Source of the DNA: Accumulibacter sp036625275
Lineage (GTDB): Bacteria > Pseudomonadota > Gammaproteobacteria > Burkholderiales > Rhodocyclaceae
Reading direction: 5' to 3'
Assembly (NCBI RefSeq): GCF_036625275.1
Contig: NZ_JAZKUD010000016.1
Location: forward strand, 1-59,450
Length of the DNA stretch: 59,450 nucleotides
Each line of letters starts with the position of its first letter. The stretch's first letter is position 1. Shown in pieces: positions 24,888 to 33,280 of this stretch. The notes under the pieces are model-generated. The model saw nothing but the letters and a program-made list of their open reading frames with translations. It made no database searches and was not told the origin of the DNA. The position numbers and the translations under genes are program-made.

Positions 24888-25955
24888 TCAGTAAACTTCT
24901 GGAATGAAGGTCTGGTCGGAAAGCGGCGGGCGAACATAGCCCCCCTCGTCCTGACGGGGTGGCAGGACGATCGGCTCTGGTGTCAGGTCCTCATAGTCGA
25001 TCATGTTCAACAGGTGCGTGATGACGTTCAAGCGGGCACGCTTCTTGTCGTCGCCGTCGACGACATACCAGGGTGCCTGTTTGATGTCGGTATGCGCGAA
25101 CATGGCGTCCTTCGCTTTGGAGTATTCGACCCAGCGCGCACGCGACTCGAGATCCATCGGACTGAGCTTCCAGTGTTTTTCTGGATGAAAGATGCGCTTC
25201 TGGAAACGGCGTTCCTGCTCTTCGTTGCTGACCGAGAACCAGTACTTGATCAGGATGATGCCGCTACGAACGAGCATACGCTCGAATTCGGGGCAGGTAC
25301 GCAGAAACTCCCGGTATTCCTCTTCGGTACAAAAACCCATCACCCGTTCGACACCGGCACGGTTGTACCAACTGCGATCGAACAGGACCATTTCGCCGCC
25401 GGCAGGAAGGTGCTGGACGTAGCGCTGAAAATACCATTGCGTCTGCTCACGGTCAGTGGGCGCAGGCAACGCGGCCACCCGTGTGACGCGCGGACTGAGG
25501 CTCTCGGTGATGCGCTTGATGGTGCCACCCTTGCCGGCCGCATCACGCCCTTCAAACAGGACGACGACTTTCAGCTTCTTGAACTTGATCCATTCCTGCA
25601 GTTTGACGAGTTCGATCTGCAACTTCGACAGCGTTTCTTCGTAATCCTTGGTCTTGATTGCCGGTTTGCGAGTGCTGCGCACGTTTTCGTTCAGATTGAC
25701 TTTGCTTGGCGTGGTCGCTTCCACTTTGGGTGCGACAGCTTTCCCTCTCGGCGCTTTTTGAACCTTGCCCTGCACGGGTTTAGTCTCCGTTTTCTGCGCA
25801 GCATTTTTTGCTTCTGCTTTGGCAGGTTTTTTCTGCGCCGCGATTTTGGCTGCAGCAGCCGGTGGCGGGGCTGCCTGCACCGCAGCCAGTTGTTCGGCTT
25901 GGGTGCCTTCCGATACGACTTCTACTTCTTCTTGCACGGCTTTGACTTCACTCAT
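24888..25955 (-). CDS. ppk2: Polyphosphate kinase 2 with Lys/Ala-rich N-terminal tail
   Basis: A PPK2 enzyme transfers phosphate between polyphosphate and nucleotides (class I: NDP/NTP). The kinase domain (about residues 105-340) has Walker A GRDAAGKGG (136-144), Walker B DRSWYNRAG (Asp193) and the lid arginines after ARWVEYSKAKDAMF. The start at 25955 has an excellent AAGGAGG site; the frame is open upstream to 26171 without support. Residues 24-100 are low-complexity, rich in Lys, Ala and Pro (for example KIAAQKKPAKAEAKNAAQK), and absent from minimal PPK2 proteins. The tail resembles histone H1-like or PhaM-type DNA/granule-binding regions. Polyphosphate cycling fits the inferred Accumulibacter-like host. 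Confidence 0.93.
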   Translation of the reverse strand: MSEVKAVQEEVEVVSEGTQAEQLAAVQAAPPPAAAAKIAAQKKPAKAEAKNAAQKTETKPVQGKVQKAPRGKAVAPKVEATTPSKVNLNENVRSTRKPAIKTKDYEETLSKLQIELVKLQEWIKFKKLKVVVLFEGRDAAGKGGTIKRITESLSPRVTRVAALPAPTDREQTQWYFQRYVQHLPAGGEMVLFDRSWYNRAGVERVMGFCTEEEYREFLRTCPEFERMLVRSGIILIKYWFSVSNEEQERRFQKRIFHPEKHWKLSPMDLESRARWVEYSKAKDAMFAHTDIKQAPWYVVDGDDKKRARLNVITHLLNMIDYEDLTPEPIVLPPRQDEGGYVRPPLSDQTFIPEVY

Positions 25956-26513
25956 TGGTACCTCCTTGGTGTGGCGAAAAACTGGTGAGGGGTGAACCGT
26001 TTTGCGGTCAGGAATGCTGACCTGACACGGACGGTGTCCCACGACGCCGGCTGCCCACGGTTTGCCCGATCCGATCAGGGCTTGATGAACGAACGAGACG
26101 AGTTTCACTGTGGCCATGAATTTTTGGCATGGTTCTACTCCGTGTTGCGCGGGAGTTTCCCGGGCCGGCAATTATCGTTCTTTTCTTCGCAAAAATGAAC
26201 CATCCAGTGCACAAAACGTGCAATCTATCGAGTAACAGGCAGTCTGGTAGCGGCATTGTGCGAGCACGACTTGTAAGGGGATGCGGACGTCATGCTGACG
26301 GATCATGATTCAGACGCCGGCCGGTGGCGTCGCGGTATTGACCAGGAACCGGCGTGCGGCGACCAATGCAGTCGCCATCCGAGCTGCCGGAGCAAAGCGG
26401 CGGACGGGCAGCGCCTGCCTGCCCGTCCAGTGAGTGAAGATTCGGCGTGATCGGCCGGTCGGTCAGTGATGCCCGTTGTCGAGGGTTGCCGGCGCCGGCA
26501 TACGCGGGTATTT
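25956..26513. other. Intergenic region, one hairpin, no gene seen
   Basis: These 558 bases upstream of ppk2 hold no reading frame with convincing features. A perfect 10-bp hairpin is at 26402-26428. The promoter of ppk2 should lie in the part nearest 25956, but no strong -35/-10 pair was recognised. Confidence 0.5.
26402..26428. repeat. 10-bp perfect hairpin downstream of the VOC gene
   Basis: GGACGGGCAG at 26402-26411 pairs with CTGCCCGTCC at 26419-26428 over a 7-base loop. No T-run follows on the minus strand, so it may act as an mRNA 3' stabiliser or a weak terminator for the VOC/mcd transcript. Confidence 0.6.
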
Positions 26514-26987
26514 TCAGGCGAGTTTGGCGAAGGCTTCGACGACTTCCGGTGGTGCCTGTACCATCTCGATCAGCACGCCTTCACCGGCGATCGGGAACTC
26601 GGCACTCGCCTTTGGATGCAGGAAGGTGATATCGAAACCAGCGGCACCCTTGCGGATTCCACCAGGTGCGAAGCGAACGCCGTTGGCCGTGAGCCATTCA
26701 ACGGCCTTCGGCAGGTCGTCAATCCAGAGACCAACGTGATTCAGCGGCGTGGCATGCACGGCCGGCTTCTTGTCGGGGTCGACCGGTTGCATCAGATCGA
26801 CTTCGACCTTGAACGGTCCCTTGCCCATGGCGACAATGTCTTCATCAACGTTTTCGCGTTCGCTGACAAAGTTGCCGGTGATTTCGAGGCCGAGCATGTC
26901 AACCCAGAGTTGACGAAGTTTGAGCTTGTCGGGGCCGCCGATGGCGATTTGCTGGATACCGAGGACTTTGAAGGGACGTGGATTCAT
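26514..26987 (-). CDS. VOC-superfamily protein (glyoxalase / methylmalonyl-CoA epimerase-like)
   Basis: A 157-residue protein of two beta-alpha-beta-beta-beta units typical of the vicinal oxygen chelate fold. Aligned with methylmalonyl-CoA epimerase, candidate metal ligands are Glu62 (VEVDL), His84 (LNHVGLWIDDLP) and Glu141 (GVLIEMV). The expected first histidine is replaced by Gln13 (IQQIAI). The substrate therefore cannot be assigned: an epimerase, a lyase or a non-catalytic protein are all possible. It is 72 bases downstream of malonyl-CoA decarboxylase in the same direction, which favours a link to CoA-ester metabolism. Confidence 0.75.
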   Translation of the reverse strand: MNPRPFKVLGIQQIAIGGPDKLKLRQLWVDMLGLEITGNFVSERENVDEDIVAMGKGPFKVEVDLMQPVDPDKKPAVHATPLNHVGLWIDDLPKAVEWLTANGVRFAPGGIRKGAAGFDITFLHPKASAEFPIAGEGVLIEMVQAPPEVVEAFAKLA

Positions 26988-27059
26988 GATTGTTCTTTCT
27001 TCTCTTGGCAGGATGATTAAAGGGTCAGAAGGGGTGTGGGTGGGTGGTGGTGTGCAATC

Positions 27060-28445
27060 TCAATCGCGGGCTGAACGACGTATGGCGGCAGCGGCAGCGA
27101 TCTCGCCGCTGCGCGAAAAGGCTTCGACGTTCGCTTCGATAGTATCAGGGTCGTACAGATAATTCACCATCAGTCCGTAGGATTGCTGCTGACCGCGTGC
27201 CGAGGTGTCGGCCAGATAATTGAGACGTTCGATGCGCGCGCCATTGCCCAGGTGAAAGCGGGCGACCGGGTCGTAAGGTCGCCCCCCCTTGCTGGTGGTC
27301 AGCAGGTAGCGTGCAGCCAGGCGCAGGAGGCCATGTTGCAGGGCGCGTGCCAGGCGCGCGTCATTCATCCAGCGTGCGTCGGCAAGCAGCTTCGCAAGGT
27401 CGCTGGCATCGGCTGGTTGCGGCATTTCCGGTGTCAAATGGCGTTTGATCCGTTCGAGGTCGGCAGCGCTGAAAGCCTGTGGCCAGGGCTCCGGGTTCTT
27501 TTCGGCCCAGTGCCGAAAGGAGGGCAGGGGAGAGAGGGTGGCAAAGTTGACCAGACGTGGGTAATCGCGTTTCAGGTCATCCACAACCCGCTTGAGCAGG
27601 AAATTACCGAATGAAACGCCACGCAGGCCGACCTGGGTGTTTGAAATCGAATAGAAGATCGCTGTATTTGCCCTGTGCGCATCGAGTACCGGTGCATGCT
27701 CGTCGAGTAGTGTTTGCACATTGTCGGCGAGATGTTCGGTTAACGCTACCTCAACGAAGATCAGTGGCTCCATGGGCATGCGTGGATGAAAGAAGGCGTA
27801 GCAGCGACGGTCAGAATCGAGGCGGTTCTTGAGATCGCTCCAGGAACGGATCTGATGCACCGCTTCATACTCGATGAGTTTTTCGAGCAGTGCTGCCGGT
27901 GAACTCCAGGTGATGCGCTGCAGTTCCAGGAAGCCGACGTCAAACCAGGCACCCAGTCGGGATTCGAGTTCGCGATCAAGCGAACGCAGAGCAGCATCCT
28001 TTTCGACAAAGCGCAGCAGATCGGCACGCAGGTCGACCAGGAACTTGACGCCGTGTGAGAGGGTATTGAATTGCGTCAGGATGCGCAGGCGAGCGGATCG
28101 CATGGCATTGCGCAGGGCAGACTCGGCAGTCCACTGCGCGTCGCTGCCAATTGCCGCCTGATAGTCAGCGTGTGCCTTGGCGACCAGCTCCGGGTTGGGA
28201 CCGAATTCGGTCGCGACAATTCTCAGGAAGCTGGCGCGTCCCTCGTCGTTGAGACGCAAATAGGTTTCTGCAAGACGGCCGGCACGCTGCCTTGCCGAGA
28301 CTTCTCCGCCGATGCCGCTGGCGCATTCATGAAGCAGATCACGAATGCGTACCAGTTGTTTGCCCTCCAGGCTGCGCGCAGCGCCGCCATCAGCGAGCAG
28401 CGTGCGCACGCGGCGCAGCCCCCGCACGACCATACCTTCTGCCAT
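27060..28445 (-). CDS. Malonyl-CoA decarboxylase
   Basis: Converts malonyl-CoA to acetyl-CoA and CO2. The 461-residue protein has an N-terminal helical domain (about 1-180) and a C-terminal GNAT-like catalytic domain. Signature segments include CYAFFHPRMPMEPLIFVEVAL, SNTQVGLRGVSFGNFLLK, ATLSPLPSF, the catalytic-histidine segment FHLGNGA and MVNYLYDP. The start at 28445 has a GAGGAG ribosome-binding site; the longer open frame upstream would overlap lgt. It lies 38 bases after lgt and may be read through from it. The gene is known as MLYCD/matA in other organisms. In a storage-polymer organism it could adjust acetyl-CoA and malonyl-CoA supply. Confidence 0.93.
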   Translation of the reverse strand: MAEGMVVRGLRRVRTLLADGGAARSLEGKQLVRIRDLLHECASGIGGEVSARQRAGRLAETYLRLNDEGRASFLRIVATEFGPNPELVAKAHADYQAAIGSDAQWTAESALRNAMRSARLRILTQFNTLSHGVKFLVDLRADLLRFVEKDAALRSLDRELESRLGAWFDVGFLELQRITWSSPAALLEKLIEYEAVHQIRSWSDLKNRLDSDRRCYAFFHPRMPMEPLIFVEVALTEHLADNVQTLLDEHAPVLDAHRANTAIFYSISNTQVGLRGVSFGNFLLKRVVDDLKRDYPRLVNFATLSPLPSFRHWAEKNPEPWPQAFSAADLERIKRHLTPEMPQPADASDLAKLLADARWMNDARLARALQHGLLRLAARYLLTTSKGGRPYDPVARFHLGNGARIERLNYLADTSARGQQQSYGLMVNYLYDPDTIEANVEAFSRSGEIAAAAAIRRSARD

Positions 28446-28483
28446 TGCTTTCTCCTCAGTCTCGCGGCCAGCGACGAGCCGAC

Positions 28484-29281
28484 TCAGTTGCGCTGGCGAT
28501 TCGCGACGACGACAAAAATGATCCCGGCAACAATCATCGGCAGCGACAACCACTGCCCCATGCTGACGGTGTATGAAAACCCGAAGATTCCCTCATCCGG
28601 CGACCGGAAATATTCGGCGATCCATCGCAGGACCCCGTAGCCCATGAGAAAAACCCCGGAAACGGCGCCACGTGCCCGCGTCTGGCCTGAATAGGTCCAC
28701 AGAAGAACGAACAGGGCAAGTCCCTCGAGTCCGGCCTGGTAGAGCTGTGACGGGTGGCGCGGCAAATCGTCCACCCAGGGGAAAACCATTGCCCACGGCA
28801 AGGATGGATCGGCCGCACGTCCCCACAGCTCGCCGTTGATAAAGTTGCCGATGCGCCCGGCAGCCAGGCCGAGCGGCACCAGCGGCGCAATGAAGTCGGT
28901 GATCTCGAGCCAGCTCCTGCCAGTTTTGCGCGCGTACAGCCCCATCGCGAGCAGCACACCGAGAAATCCCCCGTGAAACGACATTCCTCCCCGCCAAACG
29001 GCGAAGATCTGCAGCGGCTGCGTGAGATAGTAGCCCGGCTCATAGAGCAGAACCTGACCTAAGCGGCCACCAGCGATCACGCCAAGGACGCCGTAGAACA
29101 GCAGATCATCAAGCTGTTGTACCGTCCAGCCGGCTTGCGAAAGTTGCGGATGGGTGAGAATTCGCTGCCGGCCAAGCCACCAGAACTGGAGAAAGGCCAG
29201 GAGATACATCAATCCGTACCAGTGCACGCTCAGCGGGCCGAGTGAAAGCGCAACCGGGTTGAACTGCGGATGGATTAACAC
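28484..29281 (-). CDS. lgt: Prolipoprotein diacylglyceryl transferase
   Basis: An inner-membrane enzyme that attaches diacylglycerol to the lipobox cysteine, the first step of lipoprotein maturation. Seven membrane segments can be traced; the Lgt signature GRIGNFINGELWGR and the essential histidine region (SVHWYGLMYLLAF) are present. Two starts are possible: ATG at 29320 or GTG at 29281. The GTG is preferred because homologues begin with MxIHPQF at exactly that point and because a TATAAT box (29319-29324) overlaps the ATG. It is divergent from ilvD, a common betaproteobacterial arrangement. Several lipoproteins in this window (PilF, BamB, the Liv-type binding protein) need it. Confidence 0.95.
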   Translation of the reverse strand: MLIHPQFNPVALSLGPLSVHWYGLMYLLAFLQFWWLGRQRILTHPQLSQAGWTVQQLDDLLFYGVLGVIAGGRLGQVLLYEPGYYLTQPLQIFAVWRGGMSFHGGFLGVLLAMGLYARKTGRSWLEITDFIAPLVPLGLAAGRIGNFINGELWGRAADPSLPWAMVFPWVDDLPRHPSQLYQAGLEGLALFVLLWTYSGQTRARGAVSGVFLMGYGVLRWIAEYFRSPDEGIFGFSYTVSMGQWLSLPMIVAGIIFVVVANRQRN

Positions 29282-29318
29282 GGAACGAACATTCTGGGGG
29301 CTTTCGGATAGAATGGGC

Positions 29319-29324
29319 ATTATA
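29319..29324 (-). promoter_or_regulatory. Candidate -10 box of lgt
   Basis: The minus strand reads TATAAT here, giving a start of transcription near 29311. The box overlaps the upstream ATG candidate of lgt, so that ATG would not be in this transcript. No strong -35 is visible. Confidence 0.45.
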
Positions 29325-29364
29325 TCGCGCCATCTTGGGGCGTGTTCCGGATTGGAGATCGGCA

Positions 29365-31221
29365 ATGCCACACTATCGTTCCCGCACCTCGACGCACGGT
29401 CGCAACATGGCTGGCGCGCGCGCGCTTTGGCGTGCCACTGGCATGCAGGACGGCGATTTCGGCAAACCGATCATCGCCGTCGTCAATTCCTTCACGCAGT
29501 TCGTTCCCGGACACGTGCATCTCAAGGATCTGGGCCAGCTAGTCGCGCGCGAGATCGAGATTGCGGGTGGCGTGGCCAAGGAGTTCAATACCATTGCCAT
29601 CGACGACGGGATCGCCATGGGGCACGATGGCATGCTCTATTCATTACCCTCGCGTGATCTGATCGCCGATTCCGTCGAATACATGGTCAATGCGCACTGT
29701 GCCGACGCGATGGTGTGCATTTCGAATTGCGACAAGATCACCCCCGGCATGCTGATGGCGGCGATGCGGGTGAACATCCCGACGATCTTCGTTTCCGGTG
29801 GTCCGATGGAAGCCGGCAAGGTGAAATGGGGTGGCAAGGTGATTGCGGTCGACCTCGTCGATGCGATGGTCAAGGGTGGCGACAGCCATTGTTCGGACGA
29901 GGAAGTCAACACTTTCGAACGCTCGGCGTGCCCGACCTGTGGTTCGTGTTCGGGAATGTTTACCGCCAATTCGATGAACTGCCTGACCGAGGCGCTCGGC
30001 TTTTCCCTGCCCGGCAACGGGAGTCTTCTGGCCACCCATGCGGATCGCCGAGGGCTGTTTCTGCAGGCGGGACGCCAGATCGTCGACCTCTGCCGCCGCT
30101 ATTACGAGCAGGACGACGCCTCGGTATTGCCGCGTGCCATCGGCAGTTTCGCAGCCTTCGAGAACGCGATGACGCTGGACGTGTCGATGGGCGGTTCGAC
30201 GAATACCGTGCTGCACATTCTGGCGGCTGCGCAGGAGGGGGGTGTGAACTTCACGATGGACGACATTGACCGCATCTCGCGCAGGGTTCCCTGTCTGGCC
30301 AAGGTCGCTCCGGCGACGCCCGATTATCATATGGAAGATGTGCATCGGGCCGGCGGCATTTTCGCGATTCTCGGCGAGCTCGACCGTGCCGGCCTGCTGC
30401 ATCGCGGCGTGCCGACCGTGCATGCCAGAACTCTCGGCGAGGCGATCGACCGCTGGGATGTGATCCGTACAGAAGACCCGCAGGTGTTCGAGTTCTACCA
30501 GGCGGCACCGGGCGGCATTCCGACGCAGAAGGCTTTCTCGCAGAACCGGAGGTATCCGGATCTGGATCTCGATCGTGCGCGCGGCTGCATTCGCAATCAG
30601 GCCAACGCCTATTCGCAGGACGGCGGCCTGGCCGTGCTCTACGGCAATATCGCAAGTGACGGCTGCATCGTCAAAACCGCCGGTGTGGATGAGAGCATCT
30701 GGGTGTTTACCGGCAAGGCGCGGGTGTTCGAGAGCCAGGACGATGCCGTGCAAGCGATTCTCGGCGACCAGATCAAGGCCGGCGAGGTGGTAGTGATTCG
30801 TTACGAAGGGCCGAAAGGCGGGCCGGGGATGCAGGAAATGCTCTACCCCACGTCTTATCTGAAGTCGAAAGGACTGGGCAAGGTCTGCGCGTTGCTCACT
30901 GACGGCCGCTTTTCGGGAGGGACCTCGGGACTGTCGATCGGGCATGTTTCACCGGAAGCCGCTGAGGGCGGCGCGATCGGTCTGATTGAGGAGGGCGACC
31001 TGATCGAGATCGACATTCCCGGACGCCGCATCCATCTGGTTCTTGCCGATTCCGAACTGGCCACGCGTCGTACGGCGATGGACGCCAAGGCGGCGTCTGC
31101 CTGGCGGCCGCGAGCCGCGCGTCAGCGGGTCGTTTCCCAGGCCTTGCAGGCCTATGCGTTGATGGCCACTTCGGCTGCCACCGGCGCGGTGCGCGACCTG
31201 AGACAGTTGAAGCGGATCTGA
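29365..31221 (+). CDS. ilvD: Dihydroxy-acid dehydratase
   Basis: An Fe-S enzyme that dehydrates 2,3-dihydroxyisovalerate and its homologue, the third step of valine, leucine and isoleucine synthesis. The 618-residue protein shows CISNCDKITPGML, CPTCGSCSGMFTANSMNCLTEALG and, near the C-terminus, DGRFSGGTSGLSIGHVSPEA. The ATG at 29365 has GGAG upstream; the frame is open a further 30 bases without support. The importer for branched-chain amino acids lies downstream on the same strand, beyond a cytochrome gene and a strong terminator. Confidence 0.98.
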   Translation: MPHYRSRTSTHGRNMAGARALWRATGMQDGDFGKPIIAVVNSFTQFVPGHVHLKDLGQLVAREIEIAGGVAKEFNTIAIDDGIAMGHDGMLYSLPSRDLIADSVEYMVNAHCADAMVCISNCDKITPGMLMAAMRVNIPTIFVSGGPMEAGKVKWGGKVIAVDLVDAMVKGGDSHCSDEEVNTFERSACPTCGSCSGMFTANSMNCLTEALGFSLPGNGSLLATHADRRGLFLQAGRQIVDLCRRYYEQDDASVLPRAIGSFAAFENAMTLDVSMGGSTNTVLHILAAAQEGGVNFTMDDIDRISRRVPCLAKVAPATPDYHMEDVHRAGGIFAILGELDRAGLLHRGVPTVHARTLGEAIDRWDVIRTEDPQVFEFYQAAPGGIPTQKAFSQNRRYPDLDLDRARGCIRNQANAYSQDGGLAVLYGNIASDGCIVKTAGVDESIWVFTGKARVFESQDDAVQAILGDQIKAGEVVVIRYEGPKGGPGMQEMLYPTSYLKSKGLGKVCALLTDGRFSGGTSGLSIGHVSPEAAEGGAIGLIEEGDLIEIDIPGRRIHLVLADSELATRRTAMDAKAASAWRPRAARQRVVSQALQAYALMATSAATGAVRDLRQLKRI

Positions 31222-31393
31222 GGGAGCATGCGCCATGCCGGGTTCTGGCAAGGTCAACGCTCGCCGTTGTCGATGCGTTGATCAAAGGGTAACGCTGGCG
31301 GTATCGGCAAAACCGATCAGGAGGCTTTCCAAGCTGGCCAAACTGAAATACTATCGGAGCGTTGCAACCCCCTCATCTGAACGGAGTAATAGC

Positions 31394-31705
31394 ATGAAAG
31401 CGATCTACGTGTGTCTGCTGGCTGCTGCCGGCGTAATGTCTGCTGGTGCTGTCCAGGCTCAGGACGCCGAAGCCTTGGCCAAGTCGAAGAACTGTCTGTC
31501 GTGTCACGCGGTCGACAAGAAGGTCGTGGGCCCGTCATACAAGGATGTGGCCAAGAAGTACACAGCGAAGGACGAAGCGGCGCTGTCCGCGAAAATCATC
31601 AAGGGCGGCAAGGGTGCCTGGGGTGAGATACCGATGCCGCCGAATCCGTCTGTTACGCCCGATGAGGCGACCAAACTCGCGAAGTGGATCCTCAGCCAGA
31701 AATGA
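31394..31705 (+). CDS. Small monohaem cytochrome c (c551/c552 type)
   Basis: A 103-residue periplasmic electron carrier. A signal peptide (1-22) precedes one haem site, NCLSCH (Cys34, Cys37, His38), and Met81 in IPMPP is the likely distal ligand. The GPSYKDVAKKY and WILSQK segments fit cytochrome c551/c552. An ACGGAG ribosome-binding site precedes the ATG. It could donate electrons to nitrite reductase or a terminal oxidase; neither is in the window. It ends at a strong terminator. Confidence 0.93.
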   Translation: MKAIYVCLLAAAGVMSAGAVQAQDAEALAKSKNCLSCHAVDKKVVGPSYKDVAKKYTAKDEAALSAKIIKGGKGAWGEIPMPPNPSVTPDEATKLAKWILSQK

Positions 31706-31715
31706 GGACTGACTG

Positions 31716-31750
31716 AACAAGAAACCGGCTGCGTGCCGGTTTCTTGTTTT
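31716..31750 (+). terminator. Strong rho-independent terminator after cytochrome c gene
   Basis: AACAAGAAACCGGC (31716-31729) and its exact complement (31735-31748) form a 14-bp stem with loop TGCGT. The T-rich end of the stem runs into a TTTT tract. Confidence 0.92.
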
Positions 31751-31810
31751 GAAGACGCACTTCAGGAACAGCATATGCCGGTCGGGAAAGCAGGGGAATC
31801 TATATGCTGG

Positions 31811-31839
31811 TTGACAAGGCCCTGATGTGCTTGGACAAT
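31811..31839 (+). promoter_or_regulatory. Candidate promoter of the importer binding-protein gene
   Basis: A perfect TTGACA (31811-31816) and GACAAT (31834-31839) are 17 bases apart. The leader to the ATG at 31887 would be about 40 bases. Confidence 0.6.
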
Positions 31840-31886
31840 CGCGCGTTCGTTAGCCCAGTCAGAACACCCTATTGGAGATCAAAATC

Positions 31887-33107
31887 ATGAACAATGTACG
31901 TATACCTGGTGTACTCGTCGTTCTGGCCGCCTCGGTGGCTATCATTGGTTGTGGAAAGAAGGAAGAGCCCAAGGCCGCTGCCCCGGCCCCGGCCCCGGCT
32001 GCTGCTGCCCCTGCGCCAGCACCGAAGCCGGAAATGGTCGTGAAAATCGGTCACGTCGCACCGCTGACCGGCCCCATCGCGCATCTTGGCAAGGACAACG
32101 AAAATGGCGCCCGCTTGGCCGTTGACGATGCCAATGCGAAAAAGATCGAGATCGATGGCAAGGTCATCAAGTTCGAACTCCTTGGCGAGGATGATCAGGC
32201 AGATCCGAAAACTGGTACTGTCGTAGCCCAGAAACTGGTCGATGCCAAGGTGGCCGGCGTCGTCGGTCACCTGAACTCGGGTACCACCATTCCGGCCTCG
32301 GCCATCTACAACCAGTCCGGACTGCCACAGATTTCACCGTCAGCAACGAATCCGAAGTATACCCAGCAGGGTTTCAACACCGCTTTCCGGGTGATGGCCA
32401 ACGACATCCAGCAGGGTTCTGTGATCGGTACCTACGCAGCCAAGGACATGGGCGCCAAAAAGTTCGCGATCATCGACGACCGTACGGCTTATGGTCAGGG
32501 TCTGGCTGATGAGGTCGAGAAAGCTGCCAAGGCGGCTGGTGCGACCGTTGTCGCCCGCGAGTTTACCAATGACAAGGCGACTGACTTCAAGGCCATTCTG
32601 ACCAAGATCAAGGCCAAGAATCCCGATGTGATCTTCCTCGGTGGCATGGATGCGGTCGGTGGCCCGATGCTCAAGCAGATCAAGGAACTCGGGATCAAGG
32701 CCAAGTTCACCACCGGCGACGGCGGCTGTTCGCCCGAACTGATCAAGCTTGCCGGTGCGGCGTCCGAGGGCGTGATCTGCTCACAAGCGGGTCTGCCTCC
32801 CGAGAAGCTCCCGAATGGCCAGAAGTTCCTCGAAGACTTTACCAAGAAGTATGGTCAGATCCAGATCTACTCGCCGTACAGCTATGATGCAGTGATGGTC
32901 CTGGTCGACGCCATGAAGCGTGCCAACTCGGTTGACCCGGTCAAGTATCTGCCGGAAGTGGGCAAGACCGCTTATGATGGCGTGACCGGCAAGATTGAGT
33001 TCGACGAAAAGGGCGACATCAAGAATGGCGCGATCACGGTTTTTGAGATCAAGGATGGCAAACTCGCCACGCTGAAATCCGAAGGTGGTACGGCAGCCGG
33101 CAAATAA
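31887..33107 (+). CDS. Branched-chain amino acid-type ABC transporter substrate-binding lipoprotein
   Basis: A LivJ/LivK-type binding protein (406 residues) that captures the solute for the LivHMGF importer encoded downstream. The signal ends in a lipobox (IIGC), so it is probably lipid-anchored; classical LivJ is soluble. An Ala/Pro linker (about 25-50) precedes the binding domain, which starts KIGHVAPLTGPIAHLG and contains GVVGHLNSGTTIP, QISPSATNP and AIIDDRTAYGQGLADE. The TTGGAG site selects the ATG at 31887. Exact ligand is not determinable; branched-chain amino acids, other amino acids or short amides are all transported by this family. Confidence 0.9.
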   Translation: MNNVRIPGVLVVLAASVAIIGCGKKEEPKAAAPAPAPAAAAPAPAPKPEMVVKIGHVAPLTGPIAHLGKDNENGARLAVDDANAKKIEIDGKVIKFELLGEDDQADPKTGTVVAQKLVDAKVAGVVGHLNSGTTIPASAIYNQSGLPQISPSATNPKYTQQGFNTAFRVMANDIQQGSVIGTYAAKDMGAKKFAIIDDRTAYGQGLADEVEKAAKAAGATVVAREFTNDKATDFKAILTKIKAKNPDVIFLGGMDAVGGPMLKQIKELGIKAKFTTGDGGCSPELIKLAGAASEGVICSQAGLPPEKLPNGQKFLEDFTKKYGQIQIYSPYSYDAVMVLVDAMKRANSVDPVKYLPEVGKTAYDGVTGKIEFDEKGDIKNGAITVFEIKDGKLATLKSEGGTAAGK

Positions 33108-33128
33108 GCACTTCCGCTAGTCTAGCGA

Positions 33129-33150
33129 GGGAATGGCTGCGGCCATTCCC
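33129..33150 (+). terminator. Hairpin between binding-protein gene and livH (partial terminator)
   Basis: GGGAATGGC (33129-33137) and GCCATTCCC (33142-33150) form a perfect 9-bp stem with loop TGCG. The following CTGTTCTCCT is only mildly T-rich. It probably lowers expression of the permease genes relative to the binding protein. Confidence 0.7.
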
Positions 33151-33280
33151 CTGTTCTCCTGAATTCGCATCCGCTCAGCATCAACCGCGCCTTGCTTCCG
33201 CACCCTCCCACGCACGATCCTGCTGGCATGAGTCGGAGACGATGGTTCGCCACCAGCGCCTTGTTGCGGAAAGCCTGACC

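Noticed and set aside
26402..26428. Hairpin as a classical terminator of the VOC gene
   Set aside because: No T-run follows the stem on the minus strand, so it was listed only as a hairpin.
26447..27020. Plus-strand frames around the VOC gene
   Set aside because: They overlap a clear minus-strand VOC protein and show no domain of their own.
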